From NCBI GenBank assembly GCA_001304035.1, contig LJUD01000025.1, positions 1 through 14,941 on the forward strand: a DNA stretch of 14,941 nucleotides. The letters are read 5' to 3'. The position numbers were made by a program, and so were the translations under genes. Below the pieces are notes generated by a model that had not been told where the DNA came from, did not search any database, and saw only the letters and a list, made by a program, of their open reading frames with translations. Within the stretch, counting starts at the first letter, position 1. Each line of letters starts with the position of its first letter. This DNA comes from a bacterium SM23_31 (GTDB taxonomy: Bacteria > SM23-31). Of this stretch, positions 1-7,084 are shown one piece after another.

Positions 1-1
1 A

Positions 2-1138
2 GATTGTGAAATATCACTACTGCCCCGAACACACGGTTCTGCGCTCTTCACCAGGGGAGAAACACAAAGCCTGGCGGTAACTACACTGGGTACAAAAATA
101 GACGAACAAAAAATTGAAGGGCTCGACGGTTCCTTCTGGAAAAGCTATATGCTGCATTACAATTTTCCTTCTTTCTGTGTGGGCGAGGTCAGGTTTCCGC
201 GCGGTCCGGGCAGAAGGGAAATAGGTCATGGTCGTCTTGCAGAAAAAGCCCTGGAGTATATAATTCCCGATGAAGAAGAATTTCCTTATACAATCAGGAT
301 AGTCTCCGATATTTTAGAATCGAATGGTTCCTCATCAATGGCAACTGTGTGTGCAGGTTCCCTTTCATTGATGGATGCAGGTGTACCGGTTAAAAAGCAG
401 ACCGCCGGGATTGCAATGGGTTTAATAAAAGATGAAGAAAATTTTATTGTGCTTTCCGATATTCTCGGTGATGAAGACCATCTCGGCGATATGGATTTTA
501 AAGTAGCCGGCTCGAAAGATGGCTTTACCGCTGTTCAGATGGATATTAAGGTTGCGGGTATTTCAATTGAAATAATGAAAAAAGCTATTGCTCAGGCAAG
601 AGAAGGACTTAATCAAATACTTGAAGTAATGAATGCGGTTATTGATAAACCGAAACCGGATATTTCGCCGTATGCACCAAAAATCATTATCTTTAAGATT
701 GATCCCGCCGATATTGGGATAGTAATCGGTCCCGGTGGGAAAACAATACGTGAAATTCAGGATAAAACAGATTCTACCATTAGCATTGAAGACGATGGTA
801 CTGTGTTTATTTCAGCAGTAGATTCGAAAAACGGAGAAGAAGCAAAGCGGATGGTTGATATAATCGTTGCAGTACCGGAAGTCGGTAAAATATATGAAGG
901 TACGGTCAAGAGAATTACTCCGTTCGGAGCATTCGTTGAAATTATGCCGGGAAAAGAAGGACTGCTGCATATCTCGGAAATCGAAAACCGCCGCATTGCA
1001 AGAGTCGAAGATGTCCTGAAACTGGGTCAGAACGTACAGGTGAAAGTCAAAAAAATCGATCAAATGGGAAAGGTGGACCTAACCAGAAAACAATTATTAA
1101 AAAGTAGCTATGACCGCAACAGCAGGCACAAATATTGA
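2..1138 (+). CDS. pnp: Polynucleotide phosphorylase, C-terminal part (5' truncated by window edge)
   Basis: This is the 3' end of the phosphorolytic 3'-5' exoribonuclease of RNA turnover, which acts as a trimer in the cytoplasm. The frame is open to the left edge, so the visible 378 residues are about half of the usual ~700. It begins inside the second RNase PH domain (LPRTHGSALFTRGE, the classic RNA/phosphate-binding stretch). It then shows the phosphate-binding ESNGSSS segment and the metal-binding DILGDEDHLGDMDF segment, where the two aspartates match the catalytic pair of E. coli PNPase. A KH domain with the GxxG loop (IGPGGK) follows at about 680-860 nt, and an S1 domain (YEGTVKRITPFGAFVEI) from about 890 nt runs nearly to the stop. 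There is no acidic or disordered tail after S1. An internal ATG at 149 is not the start, because conserved sequence continues upstream of it. Identification is secure. Confidence 0.97.
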   Translation, partial: DCEISLLPRTHGSALFTRGETQSLAVTTLGTKIDEQKIEGLDGSFWKSYMLHYNFPSFCVGEVRFPRGPGRREIGHGRLAEKALEYIIPDEEEFPYTIRIVSDILESNGSSSMATVCAGSLSLMDAGVPVKKQTAGIAMGLIKDEENFIVLSDILGDEDHLGDMDFKVAGSKDGFTAVQMDIKVAGISIEIMKKAIAQAREGLNQILEVMNAVIDKPKPDISPYAPKIIIFKIDPADIGIVIGPGGKTIREIQDKTDSTISIEDDGTVFISAVDSKNGEEAKRMVDIIVAVPEVGKIYEGTVKRITPFGAFVEIMPGKEGLLHISEIENRRIARVEDVLKLGQNVQVKVKKIDQMGKVDLTRKQLLKSSYDRNSRHKY

Positions 1139-1236
1139 TAATGAATAAATTCAGCACTCGATATATCCTCATTTTTAAGAAAGATAATAGCGTAAGCCGT
1201 TACTTTTAGCGCTTGCCATTTTAAATATTGACTATA

Positions 1237-1506
1237 GCGACGGATTTTACACCTGCCGGACAAAAATCTGTTCGCCTAACGGTATTATTTATTCTATATT
1301 TGCTCTCAGGAAGCGTCTATGCCTTGCTTCCTCAATAGACGCTAGTATATGTTTTAAACTAAAAAACTATATTATAGAGAATACTATAATTGCCAAAGCA
1401 GGGAATCCACAGAATTTTTATATCTTACCGTTATAATCCAAATTTGGTAGAAATGTAAGATACAGAATCTCTTTAATTACTGGAGCGACGGATTATAATC
1501 TCCGTC
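1237..1506. other. Intergenic stretch packed with inverted repeats
   Basis: The 526 bases between pnp and ald hold no convincing gene. They do hold five separate inverted repeats. First, 1237-1248 with 1263-1275 (about 12 pairs, one bulge). Second, 1312-1320 with 1335-1343 (AGCGTCTAT, 9 perfect pairs), competing with 1308-1314/1326-1332 (AGGAAGC, 7 pairs). Third, 1371-1377 with 1384-1390 (ATTATAG). Fourth, 1421-1428 with 1455-1462 (TATCTTAC), enclosing the palindrome CCAAATTTGG at 1438-1447. Fifth, 1487-1492 with 1501-1506. The string GCGACGGATT occurs in both the first and last elements (1237 and 1485). It may be a structured RNA, a series of 3'-end hairpins of pnp, or worn repeat elements; I cannot tell which. 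Confidence 0.45.
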
Positions 1507-1514
1507 AGGTTTTT
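1487..1514 (+). terminator. Possible rho-independent terminator
   Basis: A six-pair stem (GACGGA / TCCGTC, 8-base loop) is followed after AGG by five T. The stem is short and the T run is modest. It lies upstream of the ald promoter, so it would end transcription coming from the pnp side. Confidence 0.4.
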
Positions 1515-1576
1515 GTATTTAGTATCGCAAAAAAACTTACTAAAGTTGGCATTTTTAAAAAAATTTAAAAAATAAT

Positions 1577-1605
1577 TTGCTTAAATTCTTTTAATATCGT
1601 ATAAT
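1577..1605 (+). promoter_or_regulatory. Predicted sigma-70-type promoter for ald
   Basis: TTGCTT (1577-1582) and a perfect TATAAT (1600-1605) are separated by 17 bases, about 60 bases before the ald start. The upstream bases are A/T tracts (1550-1575), as in an UP element. No operator is obvious. Confidence 0.6.
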
Positions 1606-1664
1606 ACAGGCGTTATCCAAAGTAAATTGTTACTAATCATACGATAAATGAAGAGGAGAAAGCG

Positions 1665-2783
1665 ATGAAGATTGGTGTACTTAAAGAGATTAAACGGCAT
1701 GAATACCGGGTTGCACTTCTTCCCGTTGGCGTACATGTTTTAACGAAAAAAAATCACGAAGTTTTTGTAGAAAGTTCAGCAGGAGTTGGCAGCGGTTTTA
1801 GTGATAAAATCTACAAAGAGAACGGAGCGGTTATTCTTAAATCCCCTAAAGAAGTATACGAAGCTGCGGATTTAATTCTAAAAGTAAAAGAGCCATTAGA
1901 ATCCGAATATTCTTTAATTAATAAAAAACATGTAATTTTTACCTACTTCCATTACGCTGCAAGCCGGGAATTGACGGAAGCAATGATGGCATCAAAAGCA
2001 AAAACCGTTGCTTATGAAACGGTTCAAAAAGCGGATGGCGCCTTGCCGTTGTTAACTCCCATGAGCGAAGTTGCAGGAAGAATGTCTATACAGGTTGGCG
2101 CAACATATTTGGAAAAGATGAAAGGGGGGCGGGGAGTTCTTTTGGGAGGTGTTCCCGGTGTGGAACCGGCAAATGTTCTTATTATTGGCGGCGGAACTGT
2201 AGGTACAAACGCTGCGTTTATGGCAGCGGGTTTGGGAGCTAATGTCACCGTTCTCGATGTTTATCTCGACAGGCTGCGGTATCTTGATGAAATAATGCCG
2301 AAGAATGTAAAACTGGTTATGTCCAATCCTCATAATATTAAAAACTATCTGAAAAACGCCGATTTGGTAGTAGGTGCTGTGCTTATTCCCGGTGCAAAAG
2401 CGCCTAAACTTGTTACGCGTGATATGCTAAAATTTATGCGTAAGGGATCGGTGATTGTTGATGTTGCCGTAGACCAGGGAGGATGTATTGAAACGGCACG
2501 ACCAACTACTCATGATGACCCGGTATACATTGAAGAAGGGATTGTACATTACTGCGTTGCTAACATGCCCGGTGCCGTTCCTTTTACTTCAACCGTTGCT
2601 TTAAATAATTCAACCTTTCCTTATGTGCTTGAATTGGCTAACAAAGGGATAGATAAAGCTGTTCTTTCAAATAAAGAGCTCTGGCATGGAGTTAATACAT
2701 ATAACGGTGCAATTACGTATGAACGGGTAGCGGAAGCATTCAAATTGCCGTATACTCCTCTTGAAAATATTTTGGGTGGTTAA
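1665..2783 (+). CDS. ald: Alanine dehydrogenase
   Basis: NAD-dependent L-alanine dehydrogenase interconverts alanine and pyruvate plus ammonia, a cytosolic step in amino-acid catabolism and nitrogen assimilation. The 372-residue length is normal for the family. Residues known to matter in characterised enzymes are all present at the expected numbers: R15, K75, H96 and D270. The Rossmann NAD site GGGTVG is at 175-180 with the ribose-binding acid D198 at the end of the next strand. The conserved SEVAGRM (134-140) and NMPGAVP (300-306) blocks are intact. The start is supported by AGGAG at 1654-1658 and by the canonical N-terminus MKIGVLKEIK. The stop is 21 bases from the next gene, so ald and the MerR-like gene are probably cotranscribed. 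Assignment is secure; a transhydrogenase alpha subunit is excluded by length and by the conserved alanine dehydrogenase residues. Confidence 0.96.
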   Translation: MKIGVLKEIKRHEYRVALLPVGVHVLTKKNHEVFVESSAGVGSGFSDKIYKENGAVILKSPKEVYEAADLILKVKEPLESEYSLINKKHVIFTYFHYAASRELTEAMMASKAKTVAYETVQKADGALPLLTPMSEVAGRMSIQVGATYLEKMKGGRGVLLGGVPGVEPANVLIIGGGTVGTNAAFMAAGLGANVTVLDVYLDRLRYLDEIMPKNVKLVMSNPHNIKNYLKNADLVVGAVLIPGAKAPKLVTRDMLKFMRKGSVIVDVAVDQGGCIETARPTTHDDPVYIEEGIVHYCVANMPGAVPFTSTVALNNSTFPYVLELANKGIDKAVLSNKELWHGVNTYNGAITYERVAEAFKLPYTPLENILGG

Positions 2784-2804
2784 TATATAATTTGGAGTAG
2801 GAGA

Positions 2805-3173
2805 ATGCAAGCAAAACCGATTAAAAAACTCTATTATTCTATCAGCGAAGTGGCTGAAATGACCGGCCTGAAGCAATATGTACTTCGCTACTGGGAAACA
2901 GAGTTTGAAGACTTGCGACCATCAAAAAACCGCGCCGGAAATCGAATATACAAAAAAAAGGATATTCAGCTCATCGAACAAATCAAAGATCTATTGTATA
3001 CAAAGAAGTATACGATAGAAGGGGCTCGTAATCATTTACGCCAGTTAGGCGGATCAGGAAAAAGTTATATTTTAGAATCCGCATCAAATAAAAATCATAA
3101 ACTGCTCATCGATAACATTCAGTCTGAACTTGAGGAAATATTAAGCATTATTAACGGGAAAATAAAAGAATAA
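2805..3173 (+). CDS. Small MerR-family transcriptional regulator
   Basis: A DNA-binding protein of 122 residues. The MerR-type helix-turn-helix lies at about 11-30 (YSISEVAEMTGLKQYVLRYW), followed by the wing with the RPSKNRAGNRIY segment (38-49) and the third helix ending near residue 80. The rest is short: a poorly conserved linker and a helix at about 100-120 that could form the antiparallel dimer coiled coil. There is no ligand-binding domain and no cysteine metal site, so it belongs with the short MerR proteins of unknown signal common in many phyla rather than the metal sensors. Two Shine-Dalgarno-like strings precede it; GGAG at 2794-2797 has usable spacing (7), whereas AGGAG at 2799-2803 is too close. 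It lies directly behind ald, but whether it controls ald is not shown by the sequence. Confidence 0.88.
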   Translation: MQAKPIKKLYYSISEVAEMTGLKQYVLRYWETEFEDLRPSKNRAGNRIYKKKDIQLIEQIKDLLYTKKYTIEGARNHLRQLGGSGKSYILESASNKNHKLLIDNIQSELEEILSIINGKIKE

Positions 3174-3185
3174 CATTCAAAACAT

Positions 3186-3260
3186 CGGAGCGTGGCGCAG
3201 TCCGGTTAGCGCACTAGACTGGGGGTCTAGGGGCCGCCGGTTCAAATCCGGCCGCTCCGA
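3186..3260 (+). tRNA. tRNA-Pro (anticodon GGG)
   Basis: A complete 75-nt cloverleaf can be drawn: acceptor CGGAGCG/CGCTCCG, D stem GCGC/GCGC, anticodon stem CTAGA/TCTAG with loop CTGGGGG, a five-base variable loop, and T stem GCCGG/CCGGC with loop TTCAAAT. The discriminator base is A, as usual for tRNA-Pro outside some groups. CCA is not encoded. The GGG anticodon reads CCC and CCU codons. Confidence 0.96.
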
Positions 3261-3280
3261 CAGAAAGTTGTATTTGCATG

Positions 3281-3331
3281 TAGCGGGGTTATATAAATTG
3301 TATGAATAGCTCCGCTATTTTTGTCTTTTTT
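3281..3331 (+). terminator. Rho-independent terminator after tRNA-Pro
   Basis: The arms TAGCGGGG (3281-3288) and CTCCGCTA (3310-3317) form eight pairs, one of them G-T, around a 21-base loop. They are followed by TTTTTGTCTTTTTT. The position just behind the tRNA fits a terminator. Confidence 0.72.
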
Positions 3332-3386
3332 ATATCATAACCAGGGTAAATTAATATAAAATAAACAAGATAATAGGATTTGAATT

Positions 3387-4313
3387 ATGTATACTTTTGG
3401 CCCGGTTCCCTCACGCAGATTGGGGCAGTCATTAGGAGTAAGCCCAATACCCCCGAAAACATGTACTTATTCATGCGTCTATTGTCAGTTAGGAAGGACA
3501 AATCGGCTTCGATTCCGGCGAGAGAGTTTTTTCCCTAAAGAGGATATTTTCAAAGAAATTACCGACCGGATTACAAACTGTAAGGTTGACTACATTACAA
3601 TGGTCGGTGACGGTGAGCCCACTCTTTCGGCTGACCTTGGATGGATTATTAAAAAATGTAAGGAGAATTTTTCCATACCTGTTGCGGTTATTACAAACGG
3701 TTCTCTCTTTTTTAAACCTGATGTCAGGGAGGACTTACTTGAGGCGGATGTAGTTTTACCAAGTCTTGATGCCGGCAGTGAGATGCTGTTTAAATCTATA
3801 AACCGCCCGCACGGCAGCATCAATTATTCCAAAATGCTCCACGGGCTGGAGACATTCCGGAGAGTTTACTCAGGACAGTTATGGTTAGAGGTTATGCTCG
3901 TCAAAGGATTAAATGATTCCGAAGAAGCGCTTGCTGAAATTGGTGAAGCAATCAAGAGGATCACACCGGATAGACTCTATATCGTTACGCCTGTACGACC
4001 GCCGGCAGAATCGTGGGTTAAACCTCCCTCTCCGGAGGATATTATCAGGGCACAAAAAATACTTGGACAGGGTGAAGCTGTTAAAGACCGCGAAGAAGGT
4101 CGGTTTGGAATTTTAGAGTACAGGGATGCATATCAAGCAATTATTGAAACGAGTTCGCGTCATCCCCTGCGGGTTGAACAAGCCCTTGAAATCGAAAAGG
4201 CGTTTGGAGAACAGGGCGTGGTTGATACTATGGTTGATGATGAATGCTTGGTAAAAGTCCGGCATGACAATTGTGAATATCTTCTCCCGAAAAGTTTTAT
4301 CAGACATGAGTAA
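3387..4313 (+). CDS. Radical SAM protein, TYW1/COG0731-like
   Basis: An iron-sulfur enzyme expected to cleave S-adenosylmethionine and start radical chemistry on an unknown substrate. The cluster motif is C26-x3-C30-x2-C33 (CTYSCVYC). GDGEPTL (74-80) is the SAM-contacting GGE-type segment and ITNGS (102-106) is another barrel strand. The N-terminus YTFGPVPSRRLGQSLG is the hallmark of the COG0731 group related to wybutosine synthesis (TYW1), although bacteria lack wybutosine, so the substrate must differ. The last ~65 residues (about 243-308) form a separate small domain, possibly winged-helix. The start has AGGA at 3375-3378 with 8-base spacing. Only three bases separate its stop from the following methyltransferase, so the two are cotranscribed and translationally linked. 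Family assignment is strong; function is unknown. Confidence 0.9.
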   Translation: MYTFGPVPSRRLGQSLGVSPIPPKTCTYSCVYCQLGRTNRLRFRRESFFPKEDIFKEITDRITNCKVDYITMVGDGEPTLSADLGWIIKKCKENFSIPVAVITNGSLFFKPDVREDLLEADVVLPSLDAGSEMLFKSINRPHGSINYSKMLHGLETFRRVYSGQLWLEVMLVKGLNDSEEALAEIGEAIKRITPDRLYIVTPVRPPAESWVKPPSPEDIIRAQKILGQGEAVKDREEGRFGILEYRDAYQAIIETSSRHPLRVEQALEIEKAFGEQGVVDTMVDDECLVKVRHDNCEYLLPKSFIRHE

Positions 4314-4316
4314 AAT

Positions 4317-4994
4317 ATGAAAAAACAATTTTTTGACTTTGGAACAATCGCTTACAAATACGATCAATGGTTTTATTCACCTATTGGTCGCATTTACAAT
4401 AAGCTGGAGTCGCAGGCATTGAATCGTTTCCTCCCGTCTTCGCATTCCGGTGAAAAGATGCTTGATGTCGGGTGTGGTACGGGTCACTTTAGTGAACTTT
4501 TTGCTGAGCGCGGCTTTCGAGTTTATGGAATCGACATTTCAGCTAAAATGGTCGAAGTCGCGCAGAGCAAGTCTATCCCGGATGCGTCTTTTGGTGTTGC
4601 CGACATGGCTGATCTTCCGTTCCCTGATGAATACTTCGATATCGCTGCATCTATAGCTGCTCTGGAGTTTGTTGAGGAACCTGAGCGTATGCTGCAGGAA
4701 ATGATTCGCTGTATTAAACCCGGTGGAAGCGTATTGATTGCAGTTCTAAATGACTCGTCGCCTCTGTCTCGTAAAAGGAAACGGCGGGGCAGTGAAATAT
4801 TTAAAACCGCACACCTTTTTACAGTGAAAAAGCTCAAAAAATTATTATCACCATTAAATAACGTTGAGGTGAGAGCTACAGCATTTGTTCTCCCCTGGCG
4901 ATGGTTGGTCTGGAGCTACCCCTTGACAGAATTTTTAGGTGCCCGGCTCAACTGGAAATGGGGTGACTTCATAATTGGAAAGGGAATACGATGA
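4317..4994 (+). CDS. Class I SAM-dependent methyltransferase
   Basis: A 225-residue methyltransferase of the Methyltransf_11/UbiE-like type that acts on an unknown, probably small-molecule, substrate. Motif I is LDVGCGTGHF (49-58). The acidic residue ending strand 2 is D73 (GIDIS), ADMADLPFPD (95-104) supplies the adenine-contacting acid, and KPGG (134-137) is the usual post-motif turn. A basic patch RKRKRR sits at 152-157. The C-terminal part is rich in Trp and hydrophobic residues (about 183-215), which could bind a hydrophobic substrate or membrane. It sits between the radical SAM gene (3-base gap) and the YkoF-like gene (ATGA overlap), so the three most likely work in one process. Confidence 0.9.
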   Translation: MKKQFFDFGTIAYKYDQWFYSPIGRIYNKLESQALNRFLPSSHSGEKMLDVGCGTGHFSELFAERGFRVYGIDISAKMVEVAQSKSIPDASFGVADMADLPFPDEYFDIAASIAALEFVEEPERMLQEMIRCIKPGGSVLIAVLNDSSPLSRKRKRRGSEIFKTAHLFTVKKLKKLLSPLNNVEVRATAFVLPWRWLVWSYPLTEFLGARLNWKWGDFIIGKGIR

Positions 4995-5236
4995 ATATTC
5001 AGTCAGAAATCAGCTTATACCCGTTCGGAGTCGAGCATCTTGGACAGCCGATAAGAGAGTTCGTCTCTGCTCTGGAGAATGAAGGATTTGAAGTTGAAAT
5101 GGGGAGCATGAGCAGCAGACTAACGGGTGAGAGTACAGCGTTTTTCTCATCGTTGGACAAAGTGTTTACTCATATTGCAGAAAAGTATCCCTGTGTTCTT
5201 GTATTGAAAGTATCGAATATCTGTCCGGTTGAGTGA
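4991..5236 (+). CDS. YkoF-like thiamine/hydroxymethylpyrimidine-binding domain protein
   Basis: An 81-residue protein that looks like a single YkoF-type ferredoxin-like domain. Family members bind thiamine or its pyrimidine precursor HMP. The visible features are the opening strand ISLYPFGVEHLGQPI, a helix REFVSALENEGFEVEM, the central SMSSRLTGE turn and the final strand CVLVLKVSNICP. B. subtilis YkoF has two such domains; this one has one, so it would have to oligomerise. It overlaps the methyltransferase stop in an ATGA arrangement, which suggests translational coupling. The ligand is inferred from the family only and could be another small heterocycle. Confidence 0.75.
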   Translation: MNIQSEISLYPFGVEHLGQPIREFVSALENEGFEVEMGSMSSRLTGESTAFFSSLDKVFTHIAEKYPCVLVLKVSNICPVE

Positions 5237-5390
5237 CTTGATGAAAAAACAAGCATTCGTTACTACATGAAAAATAATTCAGGATAAAAATAGGTACGCT
5301 CCGACATAATGGTATAATATCATAAAAAATCCTGTAGATTAAAAAGATAACTTTTTGATACTATTAAACATGCATATTTAGACGATTGAA

Positions 5391-5966
5391 ATGGATGATA
5401 TTGAACTGATAAAATGTGTGAAGCAGGGCGACCGGGAAGCTTTTAAGGCATTAGTTGATATTTATAAGGACATGGTGTATAAAATCTGTTATGGTTTTGT
5501 AAAAAACAAAGAAGATACAGAAGATATAACGCAGGATGTGTTTTTTACAATTTTTAAAAATATAAAAAATTTCAAATACGAATCGAAAATCTCCACCTGG
5601 ATATACAGGATTGCCGTGAACAGGTCATTAAATCATATAAGAAAGAGGAAATTATCCGGGATATTCACAAAACGTAATATTTTATATGTAGACAGCGAAA
5701 ATGCTGCTGAAATTCCTGCTCCGGAAGATTCTTCTGCCGAACATACAGCTGTAACCGGTGAGAAGAAAAAGGTTATTTTTAAAGCATTGAATGGATTGCC
5801 TTCCAATCAAAGAGTGGCTTTTACGCTCTGCCATGTAGAAGGATTAACATATGAAAAGATTGCCGGTATAATGGGATGTTCGGTTTCTGCTGTGGAATCG
5901 AGAATACACAGGGCAAAAATAAATCTTCAAAAAAAGTTAGTTGATTATCTAAAAGAATTTTCATAA
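5391..5966 (+). CDS. ECF (sigma-70 family) RNA polymerase sigma factor
   Basis: An alternative sigma factor of 191 residues with only the two ECF regions. Region 2 at about 18-88 has the -10-recognising DITQDVFFTIFKNI...STWIYRIAVN pattern; region 4 at about 126-182 has the helix-turn-helix LTYEKIAGIMGCSVSAVESRIHRA that reads the -35. A 35-residue acidic linker joins them. The next gene is a zinc-finger anti-sigma factor and the two after that are Spy-like periplasmic proteins. This is a standard layout for an envelope- or metal-stress switch in which the sigma factor is held at the membrane. The start at 5391 has no good Shine-Dalgarno. In the 154 bases upstream, a TATAAT at 5313-5318 has no convincing -35 partner, and no GGAAC-type ECF promoter was seen. 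Confidence 0.93.
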   Translation: MDDIELIKCVKQGDREAFKALVDIYKDMVYKICYGFVKNKEDTEDITQDVFFTIFKNIKNFKYESKISTWIYRIAVNRSLNHIRKRKLSGIFTKRNILYVDSENAAEIPAPEDSSAEHTAVTGEKKKVIFKALNGLPSNQRVAFTLCHVEGLTYEKIAGIMGCSVSAVESRIHRAKINLQKKLVDYLKEFS

Positions 5967-6021
5967 TTCAGCGAAAGTTTTATGGATAATATATGTCTAA
6001 TAAAATGAAAGAGGAAAAATC

Positions 6022-6480
6022 ATGAATTGCAAACATGTTGAAAATAAGATAATAGATTATCTTGAAGCGAATGTTTCCGATAGAGAACGAACTCAAATAG
6101 AGGAGCATTTGCGCGGATGTAAAAAATGCGCTGTGATTGTAAAAGAGTTCTCTTCGCTTTGGGACTACACGACTTCCCCGCCAAGCTCTGAACTCTCTCC
6201 TTATTTCTGGTCAAGACTTCGGGCAAAGATTTCAGAATACGAGAGGGAAAAGGTATTTCCTGCAGGCATCTATGATAATGTACTTCGATTTCTCAAACCC
6301 GCCGCATACGCGCTGTTGTTCATATTTGGAATAATGTTCGGCTTCAAGCTGGGAGGATCTTATTTAGATGTGCGTATGTTTCGCCAGGAAATTGAAGAAC
6401 CCATTTATATTGAAATATTTGATAATCTCCCTGAAGGCTCGATTGGGGACGTATATCTTAATTATTATAATGAACGCTAA
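6022..6480 (+). CDS. Membrane anti-sigma factor with zinc-finger (zf-HC2/ZAS) domain
   Basis: A 152-residue single-pass membrane protein expected to bind and hold the neighbouring ECF sigma factor. The N-terminal ZAS motif is H29-x3-C33-x2-C36 (HLRGCKKC), with C3 as the likely fourth ligand. One transmembrane helix covers about 94-113 (AAYALLFIFGIMFGF). About 40 residues remain outside, acidic and rich in Ile/Tyr, which may contact the periplasmic sensor encoded next. The ribosome site AGAGGA lies at 6010-6015. The gap to the sigma gene is 55 bases and to the following gene 26 bases, so this reads as one operon. Confidence 0.9.
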   Translation: MNCKHVENKIIDYLEANVSDRERTQIEEHLRGCKKCAVIVKEFSSLWDYTTSPPSSELSPYFWSRLRAKISEYEREKVFPAGIYDNVLRFLKPAAYALLFIFGIMFGFKLGGSYLDVRMFRQEIEEPIYIEIFDNLPEGSIGDVYLNYYNER

Positions 6481-6506
6481 ATAATAATTATGGAGTTTCA
6501 TTAATT

Positions 6507-7031
6507 ATGAAAAAAATAATAATCATTGTAATAGCATTTTTATTGGTAACAAATATTTCTGCCCTAACCGTAATTATATACAATAGCGGGTTATTAACAA
6601 GAAGAGACGCAACTGAGGAAAGTGCGATTCAATCCGTAATGGCAGAGCAATTTGGTATCAGTGAATTACAGGCTGCGGAAATTTCAGATATCAGAGCCTC
6701 ATTTGTAGATGAATTAGAAAGTGCGGAGATAAAATTAAATGAAAAGCAGCGAGAGTTGTTTGCCGTCATTAGCAGTGAAAATCCTGATATGAGTGAAGCA
6801 AATACTTTAATAGACGAGATAAGTTTACTCCAGGCACAGCTTCAAAAAGAGGCGGTAAAACGGATGATACAGGAAAAAAATTTGTTGGATTCTCTACAGC
6901 AGCAGAAATACTTGTCTGAGTTTGATACAAGAATGGGACGTGGTTTTGGGCGAGGAAAAGGATTAGGGTATGGTGCAGGGCAGGGAAGAGGGAGAGGAGG
7001 ACAGGGATGGCAGAAGAATATTAAATATTAA
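6507..7031 (+). CDS. Membrane-anchored Spy/CnrX-like periplasmic sensor protein
   Basis: A 174-residue protein. An N-terminal hydrophobic helix (about 4-26) with no obvious cleavage site suggests a membrane anchor. Residues 38-140 are almost wholly helical and charged, in the hairpin style of the Spy/CpxP/CnrX/ZraP superfamily (FGISELQAAEISDIRASF... LNEKQRELFAVI... LIDEISLLQAQLQKEAVKRM). Such proteins sense metal or misfolded protein next to an anti-sigma factor. The tail (141-168) is Gly/Arg-rich (GRGFGRGKGLGYGAGQGRGR), resembling the next gene's product, which may point to duplication of a tail module. A weak ribosome site GGAG is at 6492-6495. No histidine or cysteine is visible, so any metal would be bound by Met or acidic groups, or the ligand is not a metal. 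Confidence 0.72.
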   Translation: MKKIIIIVIAFLLVTNISALTVIIYNSGLLTRRDATEESAIQSVMAEQFGISELQAAEISDIRASFVDELESAEIKLNEKQRELFAVISSENPDMSEANTLIDEISLLQAQLQKEAVKRMIQEKNLLDSLQQQKYLSEFDTRMGRGFGRGKGLGYGAGQGRGRGGQGWQKNIKY

Positions 7032-7084
7032 TAGTTTAAAGAGTCATTTCAATTTATTAAAATAATAACAGGAGGAAAAAGATC

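Noticed and set aside
1139..1664. Riboswitch controlling ald in the long gap
   Set aside because: The stems lie upstream of the predicted ald promoter (1577-1605), so they would not be in its leader, and no known riboswitch core was recognised.
3186..3260. tRNA-Pro as an integration site of a mobile element
   Set aside because: No integrase, no direct repeat of the tRNA 3' end and no composition change follow it; a terminator and ordinary genes do.
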